Shown here: positions 8,359 to 17,835 of the stretch, piece after piece
Layout: each line of letters begins with the position of its first letter
How positions within the stretch are numbered: the first letter of the stretch is position 1
Assembly: GCA_022565355.1 (NCBI GenBank)
Contig: JAIUMU010000005.1
Span: forward strand, 62,001-126,000
Direction: 5' to 3'
DNA length: 64,000 bases
From: Idiomarina sp.
GTDB lineage: Bacteria > Pseudomonadota > Gammaproteobacteria > Enterobacterales > Alteromonadaceae
Program-made: the position numbers and the translations under genes
Notes under the pieces: generated by a model
Database searches by the model: none
What the model was told of the DNA's origin: nothing
The model's input: the letters and a program-made list of their open reading frames with translations, nothing else

Positions 8359-10428
8359 CTAGTGAGGTGCTGCCAGCGAAGCGCGGTTGCGGCCATGTTG
8401 TTTTGCATGGTACATCGCTTTGTCACTACGATTAATTAAATCATCTAAGGGCTCATTTTCATCTTGCTGGGCAACACCGAAGCTGGCAGTAACATGAAAG
8501 GTATTATTCTCGGCATCCTTAAACTCCAGTGCCGCAATCGCACTACGCAATTTTTCTGCAACCAATAAGGCCGGTTCAGCGCTGGTATTGCCAAGCAGCA
8601 CAGCAAATTCTTCACCACCCGTACGCGCAAAAACATCCATCGCTCTTAAGCTCTCTTTCACCGCCTGGGCAACTTTATAGAGAACTTCATCACCTTTGGC
8701 ATGCCCATGCGTATCATTTACAGATTTGAAGTGATCAACATCAAAAGCAACTAACGAAACCGGTTCATTCCGCCTTCTACAGCCATTAATGGTTGCATCG
8801 CTTTTCATAAAAAATGAGCGGCGGTTATCAATCTTGGTAAGGCTATCAGTAGTGGATAATTGCCGAAGCTCTAACTCTAACTCTTTCCGATCGGTAATAT
8901 CACGCACTGTGCCGGTTAAATACTCACCTTTGTCTTCCGTTCTGCTGAAATCGGCTAGCTCATGCACCCAACGAATACTGCCATCTGGGCGAATTATGCG
9001 ATGCTCAACATCGTGAACACCGGTTTCAACCGCAATACGCTCACTCTCTCGAACAGATTCAACATCCTCTGGATGAATACAGCTGCTAAATAATGTAACC
9101 GAAGGTATTGTTGTTTCTTTATCAAAGCCGAATATTTCGTAAATGATATCAGACCAATAAAGATCGCCTGTTTGTAGGTTTGCACGCCAATGCCCTAGGC
9201 GGGCAATTTCCTGAACGCGTTCTAACTGTTGCTGATACTCTCGCAATTGCTTTTCTATATTTTTGGCGGCGGTAACATCCATGATCAGGCCATACCAAGC
9301 CAACGTTCCATCCGGCTCACGTTCCGGCGTAGAATGGCCGCGTACCCATATCGTTTCACCATTATTCACTACTCTATATTCGCAATCCCAATCGGTTAAA
9401 TGCTCTGCAGAGTAATTAATTGATTCGCTTACGAAGGCAAGATCTTCGGGATGAATTCGTGCAAATACGAAGCTCGCATCTTCGGTTACTTCGTTAGGCT
9501 GCGCGCCATAGATATCAACAATCCGCTTGTTTGCGAATGGAAAACGAAAAACCCCGTCAACGGTTCGTTCAAACTTATACAACATACCTGGAGCTACATC
9601 CGCAATTCGATCCAAAAGCTTATCTTTCTCCACAAACTCCTGAACGTTCTGGGCGGTGCCCACTATTTGTGCCAACACACCATTTTCAAATGATTTATGG
9701 CATCTATCTTCTACCCACTGATACACACCATTAACATCGCGTATGCGAAAGGTTCGCGATAAATCGTTAGATTGTGAGCTTTTTGCCCAACTTGCGAATT
9801 CAGCCAAAACATAATCTCGATCATTAGGATGCAATAATTCCTGCCAAGATTCTTCATTGCTGTCTAGCGATAATCCGTATTCTGAGATTAAATTAGGAGA
9901 TATATAGTTCAAGCGAAAAGGAGGTGTGGGTGCGATAGAATAGAAAGCAACTTGAGTGCCTTGCATTAAGCCATCTAACTTTTCATATAGAACACGTTCT
10001 AGCTCTACGCGCCCCATTAATTCAGAAACCTCTAGATGAATGCCGGCCATGCGAGTGGGTTTATTGTCCTCAAACTCAATGAAATCGCCACGAGCCTTAA
10101 TCCATACCCAATCGCCACTCTTGTGTTGCATGCGAAATACCGCAACAAATTCGTGCGCAATATCCGCATGTTTTGCTGCTAAAGCATCAGCTAAAAGCCC
10201 TCTATCATCTTCATGAATCAAGGCGTTAAACGTAGCAAAGGTAACCGGGTTCAACTCATCCGCTGTATAACCAATCATATTGGCCCACATATCATTGATA
10301 TAGTTCAAATCACGTTCCATATCCCATTCCCACATAGCTACTTGCGCATGTTCAAGGATATTGAGGATGTGGGCAGTGTTTGCTTTCTGGAAATGGCCGA
10401 GATGCGCTTGTTGCTTGCTACTATTCAT
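8359..10428 (-). CDS. Soluble multi-PAS diguanylate cyclase
   Basis: A 689-aa cytoplasmic protein with no TM segment. Four PAS/PAC units are seen in order (roughly 20-135, 145-265, 270-390 and 400-520), each ending in a PAC-like strand such as LAWYGLIMDVTAAK and EYLTGTVRDITDRKEL, followed by GGDEF (about 525-685). The active site is TGGEEF (603-608) and the I-site is RAMD (595-598). It is therefore expected to make c-di-GMP in answer to one or more cytoplasmic signals read by the PAS domains. The second PAS is the most diverged. It is convergent with the FAS1 gene. Confidence 0.88.
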   Translation of the reverse strand: MNSSKQQAHLGHFQKANTAHILNILEHAQVAMWEWDMERDLNYINDMWANMIGYTADELNPVTFATFNALIHEDDRGLLADALAAKHADIAHEFVAVFRMQHKSGDWVWIKARGDFIEFEDNKPTRMAGIHLEVSELMGRVELERVLYEKLDGLMQGTQVAFYSIAPTPPFRLNYISPNLISEYGLSLDSNEESWQELLHPNDRDYVLAEFASWAKSSQSNDLSRTFRIRDVNGVYQWVEDRCHKSFENGVLAQIVGTAQNVQEFVEKDKLLDRIADVAPGMLYKFERTVDGVFRFPFANKRIVDIYGAQPNEVTEDASFVFARIHPEDLAFVSESINYSAEHLTDWDCEYRVVNNGETIWVRGHSTPEREPDGTLAWYGLIMDVTAAKNIEKQLREYQQQLERVQEIARLGHWRANLQTGDLYWSDIIYEIFGFDKETTIPSVTLFSSCIHPEDVESVRESERIAVETGVHDVEHRIIRPDGSIRWVHELADFSRTEDKGEYLTGTVRDITDRKELELELRQLSTTDSLTKIDNRRSFFMKSDATINGCRRRNEPVSLVAFDVDHFKSVNDTHGHAKGDEVLYKVAQAVKESLRAMDVFARTGGEEFAVLLGNTSAEPALLVAEKLRSAIAALEFKDAENNTFHVTASFGVAQQDENEPLDDLINRSDKAMYHAKQHGRNRASLAAPH

Positions 10429-10554
10429 AGATATTACTCATTTTAAACGGCTTTATGTACATATTGCTCAGCAACTTCGATAACTGATATACACCGTTAA
10501 TTCTCTAATATAATAAACCGCATATCTATTATGTCAGATGTAATAACAACCGTA

Positions 10555-10782
10555 TTAAGCCTTTAAGAAGGAGAATCTCGGAATAGGTTCGCCTTCCACT
10601 ACTATTGTTTCCATAAACATAGCATACGGGCGAACCCATAGATTACGATCGCCATAGCAAGGCCGATAAAGAACTAACCATTCTTCGCTTTCAGAGTGGC
10701 ATACCACATCAATTACTTGATAATCATTACCTTTGTAATGGCGGTAAATACCGGGCCGTAATTCTGGTTTTGTTTTCTTCAT
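10555..10782 (-). CDS. DUF1653 domain protein
   Basis: A 75-aa protein matching the short DUF1653 family over its whole length: GIYRHYKGNDYQVIDV, the central LVLYRPCYG and the C-terminal LWVRPYAMF ... PIPRFSFL. The function of the family is unknown. Its ATG overlaps the stop of the upstream membrane diguanylate cyclase by 4 nt (ATGA), so the two are translationally coupled here. Confidence 0.85.
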   Translation of the reverse strand: MKKTKPELRPGIYRHYKGNDYQVIDVVCHSESEEWLVLYRPCYGDRNLWVRPYAMFMETIVVEGEPIPRFSFLKA

Positions 10783-11834
10783 GCAGCTCCCTCAGTTACC
10801 ACTTCCACTCGGTTGCGGCCATTATTTTTCGCAAGGTACAACGCTTTATCGGCTGCTTGTAGGGCCTCTACACTGGATTGCCGCGCCGTTATTTCAGCGA
10901 TACCAATACTTATGGTTATAGGTACAGCAAACTGCCAATCAAAATCCTGCACTGCAATACGCAACTTCTCTGCTAAACGCGCAGCATTTTCGGCGTTGGT
11001 ATTGGGGCAAATGAGCATAAACTCTTCGCCGCCCCACCTGCCAAATTGATCGGTTTTACGAATAGTGCCCCTAATCACCTTGGTTACCTCTTGCAGCACT
11101 TTATCGCCCTGAAGATGGCCGAATTGGTCGTTAACTACTTTGAAGTGGTCTAAATCCAGCAACATAATGCTAAGCGGTTGTTCGCTGCGATCCATAAGCT
11201 CAATATGTTGTTCAAGCACATCATCAAGTTTCGCGCGATTATAAATGCCCGTTAATTTATCAATAGTGGAAATACGCTGAAGTTCGGCATACGCCTCACT
11301 GCGTGAGTTCTCATAAAACCGAAAAATTAATAACAGCACAATCATCACTTCAACAATATTGAGGTAAGCACCCATACTCAGTTTCTGCGCCGGCAGATGG
11401 GGAAGTTGTTGGTAGAAATACGTCAGCACTGCCGCAAAAAATATCGCTGTAACCCAAAATCCTGCGCGCTTGCCCAGTAAAAAGAACACTAGCGGCGGCA
11501 ACACGGTAAGCCAAATTAGCGAATAGCCACCACCCTTTGCTAACACAATAAAGCTCGCCAAATTGAATATTACGGCGCCGCTCACCAGCCATACCGCTAT
11601 CGCTAAGCGTTTACTCGCATGATAGTAAACCCATATCAGCGCACTGAGCGCCATACTCGTAAAATTCAGCATGCCGATGGTATAGGCTGAAAAGAGAAAA
11701 ATATTGATGCTGCCGATCACCAGTGATGCAAAAAATATCACTAACAGAATGGCCTTTAACAATCGATGTTTATAGCGTTCAGAATCGCTTAGTGGTGAAT
11801 GCTGTAGAAAGTTTGTCATCGATAGATACCGCAC
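10779..11834 (-). CDS. Integral-membrane diguanylate cyclase
   Basis: A 351-aa protein. Residues about 25-175 contain some six hydrophobic segments, a membrane sensor of the kind seen upstream of GGDEF domains but without a motif I can name. The GGDEF domain (about 190-345) has an intact active site, WGGEEF (267-272), and an I-site RKTD nine residues before GGEEF. The frame opens with a GTG at 11834; an ATG at 11819 is an equally good start, and neither has a clear Shine-Dalgarno. It is the third intact cyclase in 8 kb. Confidence 0.87.
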   Translation of the reverse strand: MRYLSMTNFLQHSPLSDSERYKHRLLKAILLVIFFASLVIGSINIFLFSAYTIGMLNFTSMALSALIWVYYHASKRLAIAVWLVSGAVIFNLASFIVLAKGGGYSLIWLTVLPPLVFFLLGKRAGFWVTAIFFAAVLTYFYQQLPHLPAQKLSMGAYLNIVEVMIVLLLIFRFYENSRSEAYAELQRISTIDKLTGIYNRAKLDDVLEQHIELMDRSEQPLSIMLLDLDHFKVVNDQFGHLQGDKVLQEVTKVIRGTIRKTDQFGRWGGEEFMLICPNTNAENAARLAEKLRIAVQDFDWQFAVPITISIGIAEITARQSSVEALQAADKALYLAKNNGRNRVEVVTEGAA

Positions 11835-12001
11835 AGAAGGCTTTATTGTTGTTCGTAGTTCACAATACCCCGCTTTATTTAAACAATTCGAGCGGTTTCA
11901 GGGAATTAAAAGCTACCATTAATACCTCTTAACACTAGCACTTCTCTGAGGTCGAGGTTAAAATCAAACGCTCGTTTAAGTTTTAACTACAGGCCAAGTG
12001 C

Positions 12002-12805
12002 ATGAATAACGTGATGCCGTTTTCTGAAATTCTTCAATTAATCAGCCCTGCCGCAGAGCAGCACATTGAAATGCCAGCGGGTTGGGCCCAGGGACGCGCC
12101 GCATTTGGTGGCCTTACCGCTGGCATTGCTTATCAACATGCTGTGCTTGGGGTTGCTGCAAACCAGCATATTCGTGCGCTCACAGTTTCATTCGTGGGCC
12201 CTATCGAGCCCGGCCAACTTACACTGCAAAGAACTATTCTTCGAGAAGGTAAAAATGTAACGCAAGTAAGGGTTGAGCTACTGCAAAACAATGCCGTACA
12301 ACTCAGCGCATTGCTTACGTTTGGTTGTTCGCGCCCATCAAAGGTGCGTGTAACCGATACACTGCCGGCCGAAGTTCCGCCGCGCGAACAAGGCCCAGCA
12401 TTTCCGAAAACCAAACTACTACCTGAATTTGCCCATCATTTTGATTATCGTGTAAGCGTAGGCGGATTGCCGTTTAGTAATAATCAATCGCGGCAATTTG
12501 GGGGTTGGATGCGGTTTGCCGAAGAACAACAACCGATTAGTGTGGGCTTATTCCTTGGCTTGGTAGATGCCTGGCCACCGGCCGTTTTACCGCATTTAAG
12601 CGCGCCGGCGCCAGCAAGTTCTCTTACTTGGACCATTGAATTCCCAGAGCCTTTACCCAGCGATAAAATGAGCAACGATTGGTGGCAATATATAGCCTAC
12701 ATTGATTATGCCGCTGATGGTTATGGGCATACCCATTCGCACATTTGGGATGATGCTGGAAACTTAGTGGCCATTAGTAGGCAAACCATTACTGTGTTCG
12801 CGTAA
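12002..12805 (+). CDS. Acyl-CoA thioesterase family protein (TesB-like double hotdog)
   Basis: A 267-aa protein with two hotdog units. The first begins WAQGRAAFGGLTAGIAYQHA, the second contains the QFGGWMRF strand and the LVDAWPPA segment whose Asp is the usual catalytic residue of TesB-like enzymes. It should hydrolyse an acyl-CoA, chain length unknown. Its 3' end overlaps the convergent LysR gene by 42 nt. Confidence 0.82.
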   Translation: MNNVMPFSEILQLISPAAEQHIEMPAGWAQGRAAFGGLTAGIAYQHAVLGVAANQHIRALTVSFVGPIEPGQLTLQRTILREGKNVTQVRVELLQNNAVQLSALLTFGCSRPSKVRVTDTLPAEVPPREQGPAFPKTKLLPEFAHHFDYRVSVGGLPFSNNQSRQFGGWMRFAEEQQPISVGLFLGLVDAWPPAVLPHLSAPAPASSLTWTIEFPEPLPSDKMSNDWWQYIAYIDYAADGYGHTHSHIWDDAGNLVAISRQTITVFA

Positions 12806-13699
12806 CACGAGCGCTCTAAACCGATCGATAACCGCTAAGTTGCGGCTATCGGTTCGGCTCACCATATACCATTGGCCCGGAAGCGGGAATCCTTCAACAT
12901 CAATGCGCGCAACCGCATCGCTACCGTGCTCAATAATGTGCTCCGATAACACTGCTAACCCCATTCCTGAAGCAACACTCATACGAATCGCCTCGTTGCT
13001 CTCAATTTGCGAAGTGCTGGTTAAATATAAACCGCGCCCTGCTAACCAAGTATCAAATACCATACGGGTTGCCGAGCCTGGTTCGCGCATTAAAAAAGGT
13101 TCGTTTACCAACTCTTGGAAACTCAACACGCCACAACGCTGCTTTGTTGCCCAATGGTTCATAGGTGCAATAAGCTGTAATCGATTGGCTAAAAATGGTT
13201 CTGCGGTTGCCATTGCATCGCTAGGTGGATGGCTAAAAATGTAGATATCATCGGCATTATTATAATATCGCTGCAAGGTAGTGCTGCGATTGCCAATACT
13301 TAGCTCAACCCGAATATCCGGAAATTGCTGATTAAATTGCGCAACCAAGGGCGGAATAACGTACTGCGCGGTGTTTACCAAAGATATTTTTAAGTTGCCC
13401 CGATCGCCTTCTCGTATTGCCGAAATTGCCTGGGTACACTCATGCATACGCCGCATAATATCGCCACTAGCACGATACAAGTGCTCGCCCGCCAAGGTAG
13501 GTAGCATCTGCCTACCGTCCTGCTGCAGCAACTGGGCACCACATACGTCCTCTAACCTACGAATCTGCGCTGAAATGGTTGGCTGCGTAAGATGAAGCTT
13601 ACGAGCTGCGGCTGAAATGCTCTTTTGCTCCACAACGTGCTGAAACACCTCTAACAACCGAAAGTTTAATTGCCGTAATTGCATAAGCACCTCATGCAT
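12764..13699 (-). CDS. LysR-family regulator, divergent from the SbtA-like gene
   Basis: A 311-aa LysR regulator: winged HTH in residues 8-67 (SISAAARKLHLTQPTISAQI) and a type 2 periplasmic-binding-like effector domain from about 95. It is divergently placed to the SbtA-like transporter at 13818. In cyanobacteria and many proteobacteria CmpR/RbcR-like LysR proteins control bicarbonate-uptake genes, so this is the likely target. The ATG at 13684 (M6) is an alternative start. Its last 42 nt overlap the thioesterase gene tail to tail. Confidence 0.9.
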   Translation of the reverse strand: MHEVLMQLRQLNFRLLEVFQHVVEQKSISAAARKLHLTQPTISAQIRRLEDVCGAQLLQQDGRQMLPTLAGEHLYRASGDIMRRMHECTQAISAIREGDRGNLKISLVNTAQYVIPPLVAQFNQQFPDIRVELSIGNRSTTLQRYYNNADDIYIFSHPPSDAMATAEPFLANRLQLIAPMNHWATKQRCGVLSFQELVNEPFLMREPGSATRMVFDTWLAGRGLYLTSTSQIESNEAIRMSVASGMGLAVLSEHIIEHGSDAVARIDVEGFPLPGQWYMVSRTDSRNLAVIDRFRALVLREHSNGLPTNGH

Positions 13700-13817
13700 A
13701 GCTAATTATCTATACTATATACTGCAATCAATTATTTTTATATATAGGTTAAGTTCTGCATAATCGCTCCGCTTGATAACCGCAGCCGTTAGCGTTGCAA
13801 AATCATTTGAGGGAAGC

Positions 13818-14822
13818 ATGCCAGATATTGTAGTTGCATTTTTTGCGTTAGGTTTGATTTCCGGGCTAGTGAAATCCGATCTAAAAGTACCGGGGCAAAT
13901 TTACGAAATACTCACCATATTACTGATGCTCAGTATCGGCATTAAAGGCGGCTTAGCATTACACAGTAATAGTGATGCCATTATTTGGAGCAACTTACTG
14001 CTCATTATGGCGCTCGGATTCCTGTTACCACCCATTCTTTTTCCAGTACTCCGCAAATTGATACGCCTACCGCGGGTAGATGCCATTAGCATTGCTGCGC
14101 ATTATGGCTCCGTAAGCGCCGGTACCTTTGCCGTAGCCTGGGCGCTAGCAGAAAGCTACCAACTTCCCTTAGCCGCCGATACCACCTTATATCTGGTAAT
14201 CCTCGAACTACCTGCCATTGTGTTGATGCTGGCCTTCTACCATTGGCGGGCGCAAAACGATACCGCGCGTACATCTGGAAGCCTAAGTAGCGGCATACCC
14301 AGTGATCTACACACCCAGGTTACCACCCCAACTGCGCCGCTAAAAATGAGCGCTATTTGGCATGAAGCACTTACCAGCCGCGGCGTTGTGTTGCTAATGG
14401 GCGGCGTAGCCATTGGTTGGCTCTATGGGCCAGGCGGCCTTGCCGCAATTGAAGGCTTGGTAATCAACGGATTCTCCGCGTTATTGGCGTTGTTTTTATT
14501 AGAAATGGGCATCACCACCGCCCGAATTTGCCGGCCGTTTCCGTTTAAACTGTGGCGCTTAGTAGTATTTGCCGCAGTAGCGCCTCTCCTTCTGATGTGG
14601 CCAGGTTTGTTGCTCGGCATCTATCTAGGCTTACCTACCGGTTCGGTGCTAATTCTAAGCGCGCTTACCGCAAGTGCTTCCTACATTGCCGCACCGGCGG
14701 CAATTCGCGCCGCGATACCGAACGCCGATATTGGTAAAGCCATGCTGGCTGCGCTGGGTATTACCTTTCCGCTGAATGTATTGCTGTATGTGCCTGTGTT
14801 GGCGGCGGTTCTGGCTCGGTAA
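13818..14822 (+). CDS. SbtA-like sodium-dependent bicarbonate transporter
   Basis: The ATG at 13818 is preferred to the TTG of the ORF track at 13773 because GAGGGA lies directly before it; this gives 334 aa. About ten TM segments lie in two inverted halves of five. The N-terminal half has the family stretch PDIVVAFFALGLISGLVKSDLKVP and SAHYGSVSAGTFAVA (as AAHYGSVSAGTFAVA); the second half shows TASASYIAAPAAIRAAIPNA. These are SbtA (DUF897) signatures, so Na+/HCO3- symport is the best prediction, with no SbtB partner seen next to it. It is controlled most likely by the divergent LysR protein. Confidence 0.85.
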   Translation: MPDIVVAFFALGLISGLVKSDLKVPGQIYEILTILLMLSIGIKGGLALHSNSDAIIWSNLLLIMALGFLLPPILFPVLRKLIRLPRVDAISIAAHYGSVSAGTFAVAWALAESYQLPLAADTTLYLVILELPAIVLMLAFYHWRAQNDTARTSGSLSSGIPSDLHTQVTTPTAPLKMSAIWHEALTSRGVVLLMGGVAIGWLYGPGGLAAIEGLVINGFSALLALFLLEMGITTARICRPFPFKLWRLVVFAAVAPLLLMWPGLLLGIYLGLPTGSVLILSALTASASYIAAPAAIRAAIPNADIGKAMLAALGITFPLNVLLYVPVLAAVLAR

Positions 14823-14965
14823 TACCCACTAATAACCTACTCTTTGCGCCACAGCTAAGAGGATGTTCGTATAGTAACTGATCTCATAGTTAAGAAATAT
14901 TTGCAAAAACCAGTAAAAACGAAGATGATCGGGTAGTTTTGTGATTAAACAAAAAGGTGATCATC

Positions 14966-15601
14966 GTGGCAAGCGAACTTCCGGCAAAAGATCAGTATAT
15001 CAGCACATCTGCAGCAGCTAAGTTACTTGGGGTTTCCGTTGGAACCGTGCAACAAATGGTTGAGAATGGCGAGCTTACTGCCTGGAAAACCGCAGGAGGG
15101 CATCGGCGCATTGATAAGCAATCGGTGGTTGAACGCCAGCATCAGCATACAACACCCCCAACTACTCCTGAAAGCCGATCCCAGTTTGTAAAGCAATTGC
15201 AGGCGCAAAAGCCGCAACCGATGCAAATATTAGTAGCGGAAGACGATCCAGTAACGATTAAAATCTACCAACATACCTTTGGTGATTTCAGTGATCTTAT
15301 CAATGTATATTATGCGCAAGATGGTATTGAGGCATTACTGCAGCTCGGGCAAAAGCCATTTGATTTATTAATCCTCGACCTCGATATTCCATATGTTGAT
15401 GGCTACGAAATGCTACAAAAAATTGGCAAGAACCCAGATTTACAAGCCCTGCATATCTTAATTGTTACCGGCACCGATGTGAGTAAATCAGCTCACCAAC
15501 AAAAGGTATTGGAAGATATTACTGTACTTAATAAGCCTATCGACCGTTCATTCCTGCGCGGCTACATTCAAGGCGCTGCCAACATGAAAAAAACATCATA
15601 A
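14966..15601 (+). CDS. Excisionase/MerR-type HTH fused to a receiver domain
   Basis: The GTG at 14966 is chosen because AAAGGTG precedes it by about 6 nt; the ORF track uses a GTG 9 nt earlier. The 211-aa product has an N-terminal DNA-binding domain of the excisionase/MerR type (residues 10-55: ISTSAAAKLLGVSVGTVQQM, then TAGGHRRI), a linker, and a receiver domain (about 86-205) with the acidic pair AEDD, phosphoacceptor Asp138 and Lys in LNKPID. The order, HTH before REC, is the reverse of the usual response regulator. It opens the phosphorelay-like cluster that ends at 23239. Confidence 0.85.
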   Translation: MASELPAKDQYISTSAAAKLLGVSVGTVQQMVENGELTAWKTAGGHRRIDKQSVVERQHQHTTPPTTPESRSQFVKQLQAQKPQPMQILVAEDDPVTIKIYQHTFGDFSDLINVYYAQDGIEALLQLGQKPFDLLILDLDIPYVDGYEMLQKIGKNPDLQALHILIVTGTDVSKSAHQQKVLEDITVLNKPIDRSFLRGYIQGAANMKKTS

Positions 15602-15692
15602 AAAGCAAGCCAGCTATTGTTTATATCAATTTTGGTGTTTACCTATAGAGTTTAGCATTGTAAACTGCTACAAATTCTTAAGGTATTCACCA

Positions 15693-17447
15693 GTGCACAT
15701 CCAAAAACAAGCGCAGAACAAAAAACTGGGCACACATCAGCCTACCGCAGTACTGATTGACGACGACGCTAGTTCGTTGTTGATTACTTCGTGGTTGCTG
15801 AAACGGCAAGGCTATCAAATTGTAACGATTCAACATCTTCCTGATGATTTGGATAATTTTATCGCCAACCCACCTTTGGTTGTTGATGTATTTGTGATTG
15901 ATTATTGCTTAGAGAATACGAACGCCTTACAAATCATTTCACGCTTAAACACCATTCCCTACTTTGCAAAGATTCCGAAGGTAGTGGTAACTAGCCTACG
16001 CGATGATCAAATTGAGCGCCATGGCCTTGGCGGTGGAGCCGTTGAGTTCATTACCAAACCGTTCAATAAACAAAATTTTGCGCAACGTGTACAACTAGCC
16101 CATCGCAAAGATCTGCGAGTAAGTTATTCGCCGCAAAGTATTATTGATGAGTTAACTCAGTTGTCAACAGTTGAAGGTATAGCAGCTAACGCCCCTCACA
16201 ATGCATTGCTGCAAAGTGAGTATTCGGTAGTAGTGATTGAAATTGCCAACTTAGACAAAATCAATAACGTAAGGGGCCGTTCAATTGGCAACCTTACTTT
16301 AAAGAACATGGCCCTTCGATTACAAGAGTTTGCGAGTAACGAGGTAATCCTGCTGCGCACTAGTAACACCCGCTTTGCTGTGATATCTCCAACACTAACT
16401 CAAAGTACACTAGAAGAGTTTCAAACGCGCCTTACTAAACTGGCAAATCGACCAATTAGTAAAGGCCATCAAGATGTATTTGTAGTACTAAGAACCGGCG
16501 TTGCCCATAGTTCTCAAGGTGCCACCCACCTCGAGGGTGTTGAGAACCGCTTTCGGGAGCTATTAGAGGCAACGATCGCTAATGCCTGCTTAGCTGTATC
16601 GCTCGCAAAATCGAAAAATAAATCCGAAATTGAATTGTTTAGTAAGAGTGCAAAGAAAGAACTAGGGCGCTTACACGTTCTTGAAAGTGCAATTTACTCC
16701 GGTTTAGTAAAGCAACAGCTTGAAGTGCATTATCAACCGCAAGTGAATATCGATACCGGAGAGCTCGTTGGAGTTGAGGCACTCGCTCGCTTACAAACTC
16801 CGGAGCTTGGTGTGGTTAGCCCAGCAGAATTGATTCCCATTCTAGAAGCCACGAATGCCATTCATGAAATTGGTTTGCACATCTTTGATATTGTTTTTAA
16901 AGATCTTGCAACGCTAAAAGAGAGCGTAACCGTGGCAGTGAATGTATCTGCTTACCAATTAAAGCGGGGTAATTTTTCTAAATCTATTCTTTGGATGGCG
17001 AAAAAGCACAAAGTAAATCCGCGTAGAGTAGAAATTGAAATTACCGAAACCTCCGCGCTTGATATGTTGGGGGTATCTAAACAGAACCTGATTGATTTAG
17101 CCAGTTTCGGTTTCAAGCTCACACTTGATGATTTTGGCATCGGTTATTCAAATCTCGATTACTTGCTTGCGCTGCCAATAGCGAAACTTAAAATCGACCG
17201 AGAGTTTATCAGTAGATTTCCAGTCGATGATAGCAGCAGAAATATTGTAAAAAGCCTAATGTACTTGGCGCATTTGGAAGGAATCCAAATTTTGGCTGAG
17301 GGCGTTGAAACAGAACTGCAACACAACGAATTACGCAATATCAAAGTTTCCCTTGCTCAAGGCTTCTACTATGGTAAACCAATGCCATTAGCGGTTCTTC
17401 ATGATCGCTTACAAGCTAACACCAGTAATCACTCACGATTAGGCTAA
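15693..17447 (+). CDS. Response regulator with degenerate GGDEF and intact EAL phosphodiesterase
   Basis: A 584-aa protein: REC domain (15-135, Asp70 as phosphoacceptor, Lys in ITKPFN), a GGDEF-like domain (about 165-325) in which the GG[DE]EF site is replaced by RTSNTRFAVI, and an EAL domain (about 335-575). The EAL motif is at 362-364, and the loop DDFGIGYSN, EITE, and EGVE segments are kept, so it should hydrolyse c-di-GMP to pGpG; the degenerate GGDEF may sense GTP. The start is GTG. It follows the HTH-REC gene and precedes Hpt. Confidence 0.9.
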   Translation: MHIQKQAQNKKLGTHQPTAVLIDDDASSLLITSWLLKRQGYQIVTIQHLPDDLDNFIANPPLVVDVFVIDYCLENTNALQIISRLNTIPYFAKIPKVVVTSLRDDQIERHGLGGGAVEFITKPFNKQNFAQRVQLAHRKDLRVSYSPQSIIDELTQLSTVEGIAANAPHNALLQSEYSVVVIEIANLDKINNVRGRSIGNLTLKNMALRLQEFASNEVILLRTSNTRFAVISPTLTQSTLEEFQTRLTKLANRPISKGHQDVFVVLRTGVAHSSQGATHLEGVENRFRELLEATIANACLAVSLAKSKNKSEIELFSKSAKKELGRLHVLESAIYSGLVKQQLEVHYQPQVNIDTGELVGVEALARLQTPELGVVSPAELIPILEATNAIHEIGLHIFDIVFKDLATLKESVTVAVNVSAYQLKRGNFSKSILWMAKKHKVNPRRVEIEITETSALDMLGVSKQNLIDLASFGFKLTLDDFGIGYSNLDYLLALPIAKLKIDREFISRFPVDDSSRNIVKSLMYLAHLEGIQILAEGVETELQHNELRNIKVSLAQGFYYGKPMPLAVLHDRLQANTSNHSRLG

Positions 17448-17481
17448 TAAGTGCGAACCATATAAATAAGGAGTGTTATGA

Positions 17482-17835
17482 ATGCCTTTGCAAAGATTAT
17501 TAAGTGAATTTGATTACGATACCGATTTTGTTGCTGATCTACTTTTCACTATTGGCAATGAAAGCAAACAACATTTGGAGCGAATGCAGAGCTCACTCCA
17601 GCAAGAGAAGCCGATTGCGCCAAACGAATTGCAGCGTATTGCTCACTTAATGAAATCAACGGCAAATACGGTTGGCTTATATGAGTTAAGCAGCAATGCA
17701 GATGCAATTGAACAGCATATTGCCAAGTTGGCACCTAGCTCAGATGAACAGCGTGATGAAGTGAATAAACTCATCAGTATCGCAACGGAAATTCACGATG
17801 TTGCGCAAAAATTGTTGCGGGAAATTGATACATGA
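17482..17835 (+). CDS. Histidine phosphotransfer (Hpt) protein
   Basis: A 117-aa all-helical protein with the Hpt signature IAHLMKSTANTVG, phosphoryl-accepting His55. It is the only Hpt in the cluster and would carry phosphate from the hybrid kinase's receiver (next but one gene) to one of the three other receivers. AAGGAG is 8-9 nt before the ATG. Its TGA overlaps the next ATG by 4 nt (ATGA). Confidence 0.88.
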   Translation: MPLQRLLSEFDYDTDFVADLLFTIGNESKQHLERMQSSLQQEKPIAPNELQRIAHLMKSTANTVGLYELSSNADAIEQHIAKLAPSSDEQRDEVNKLISIATEIHDVAQKLLREIDT

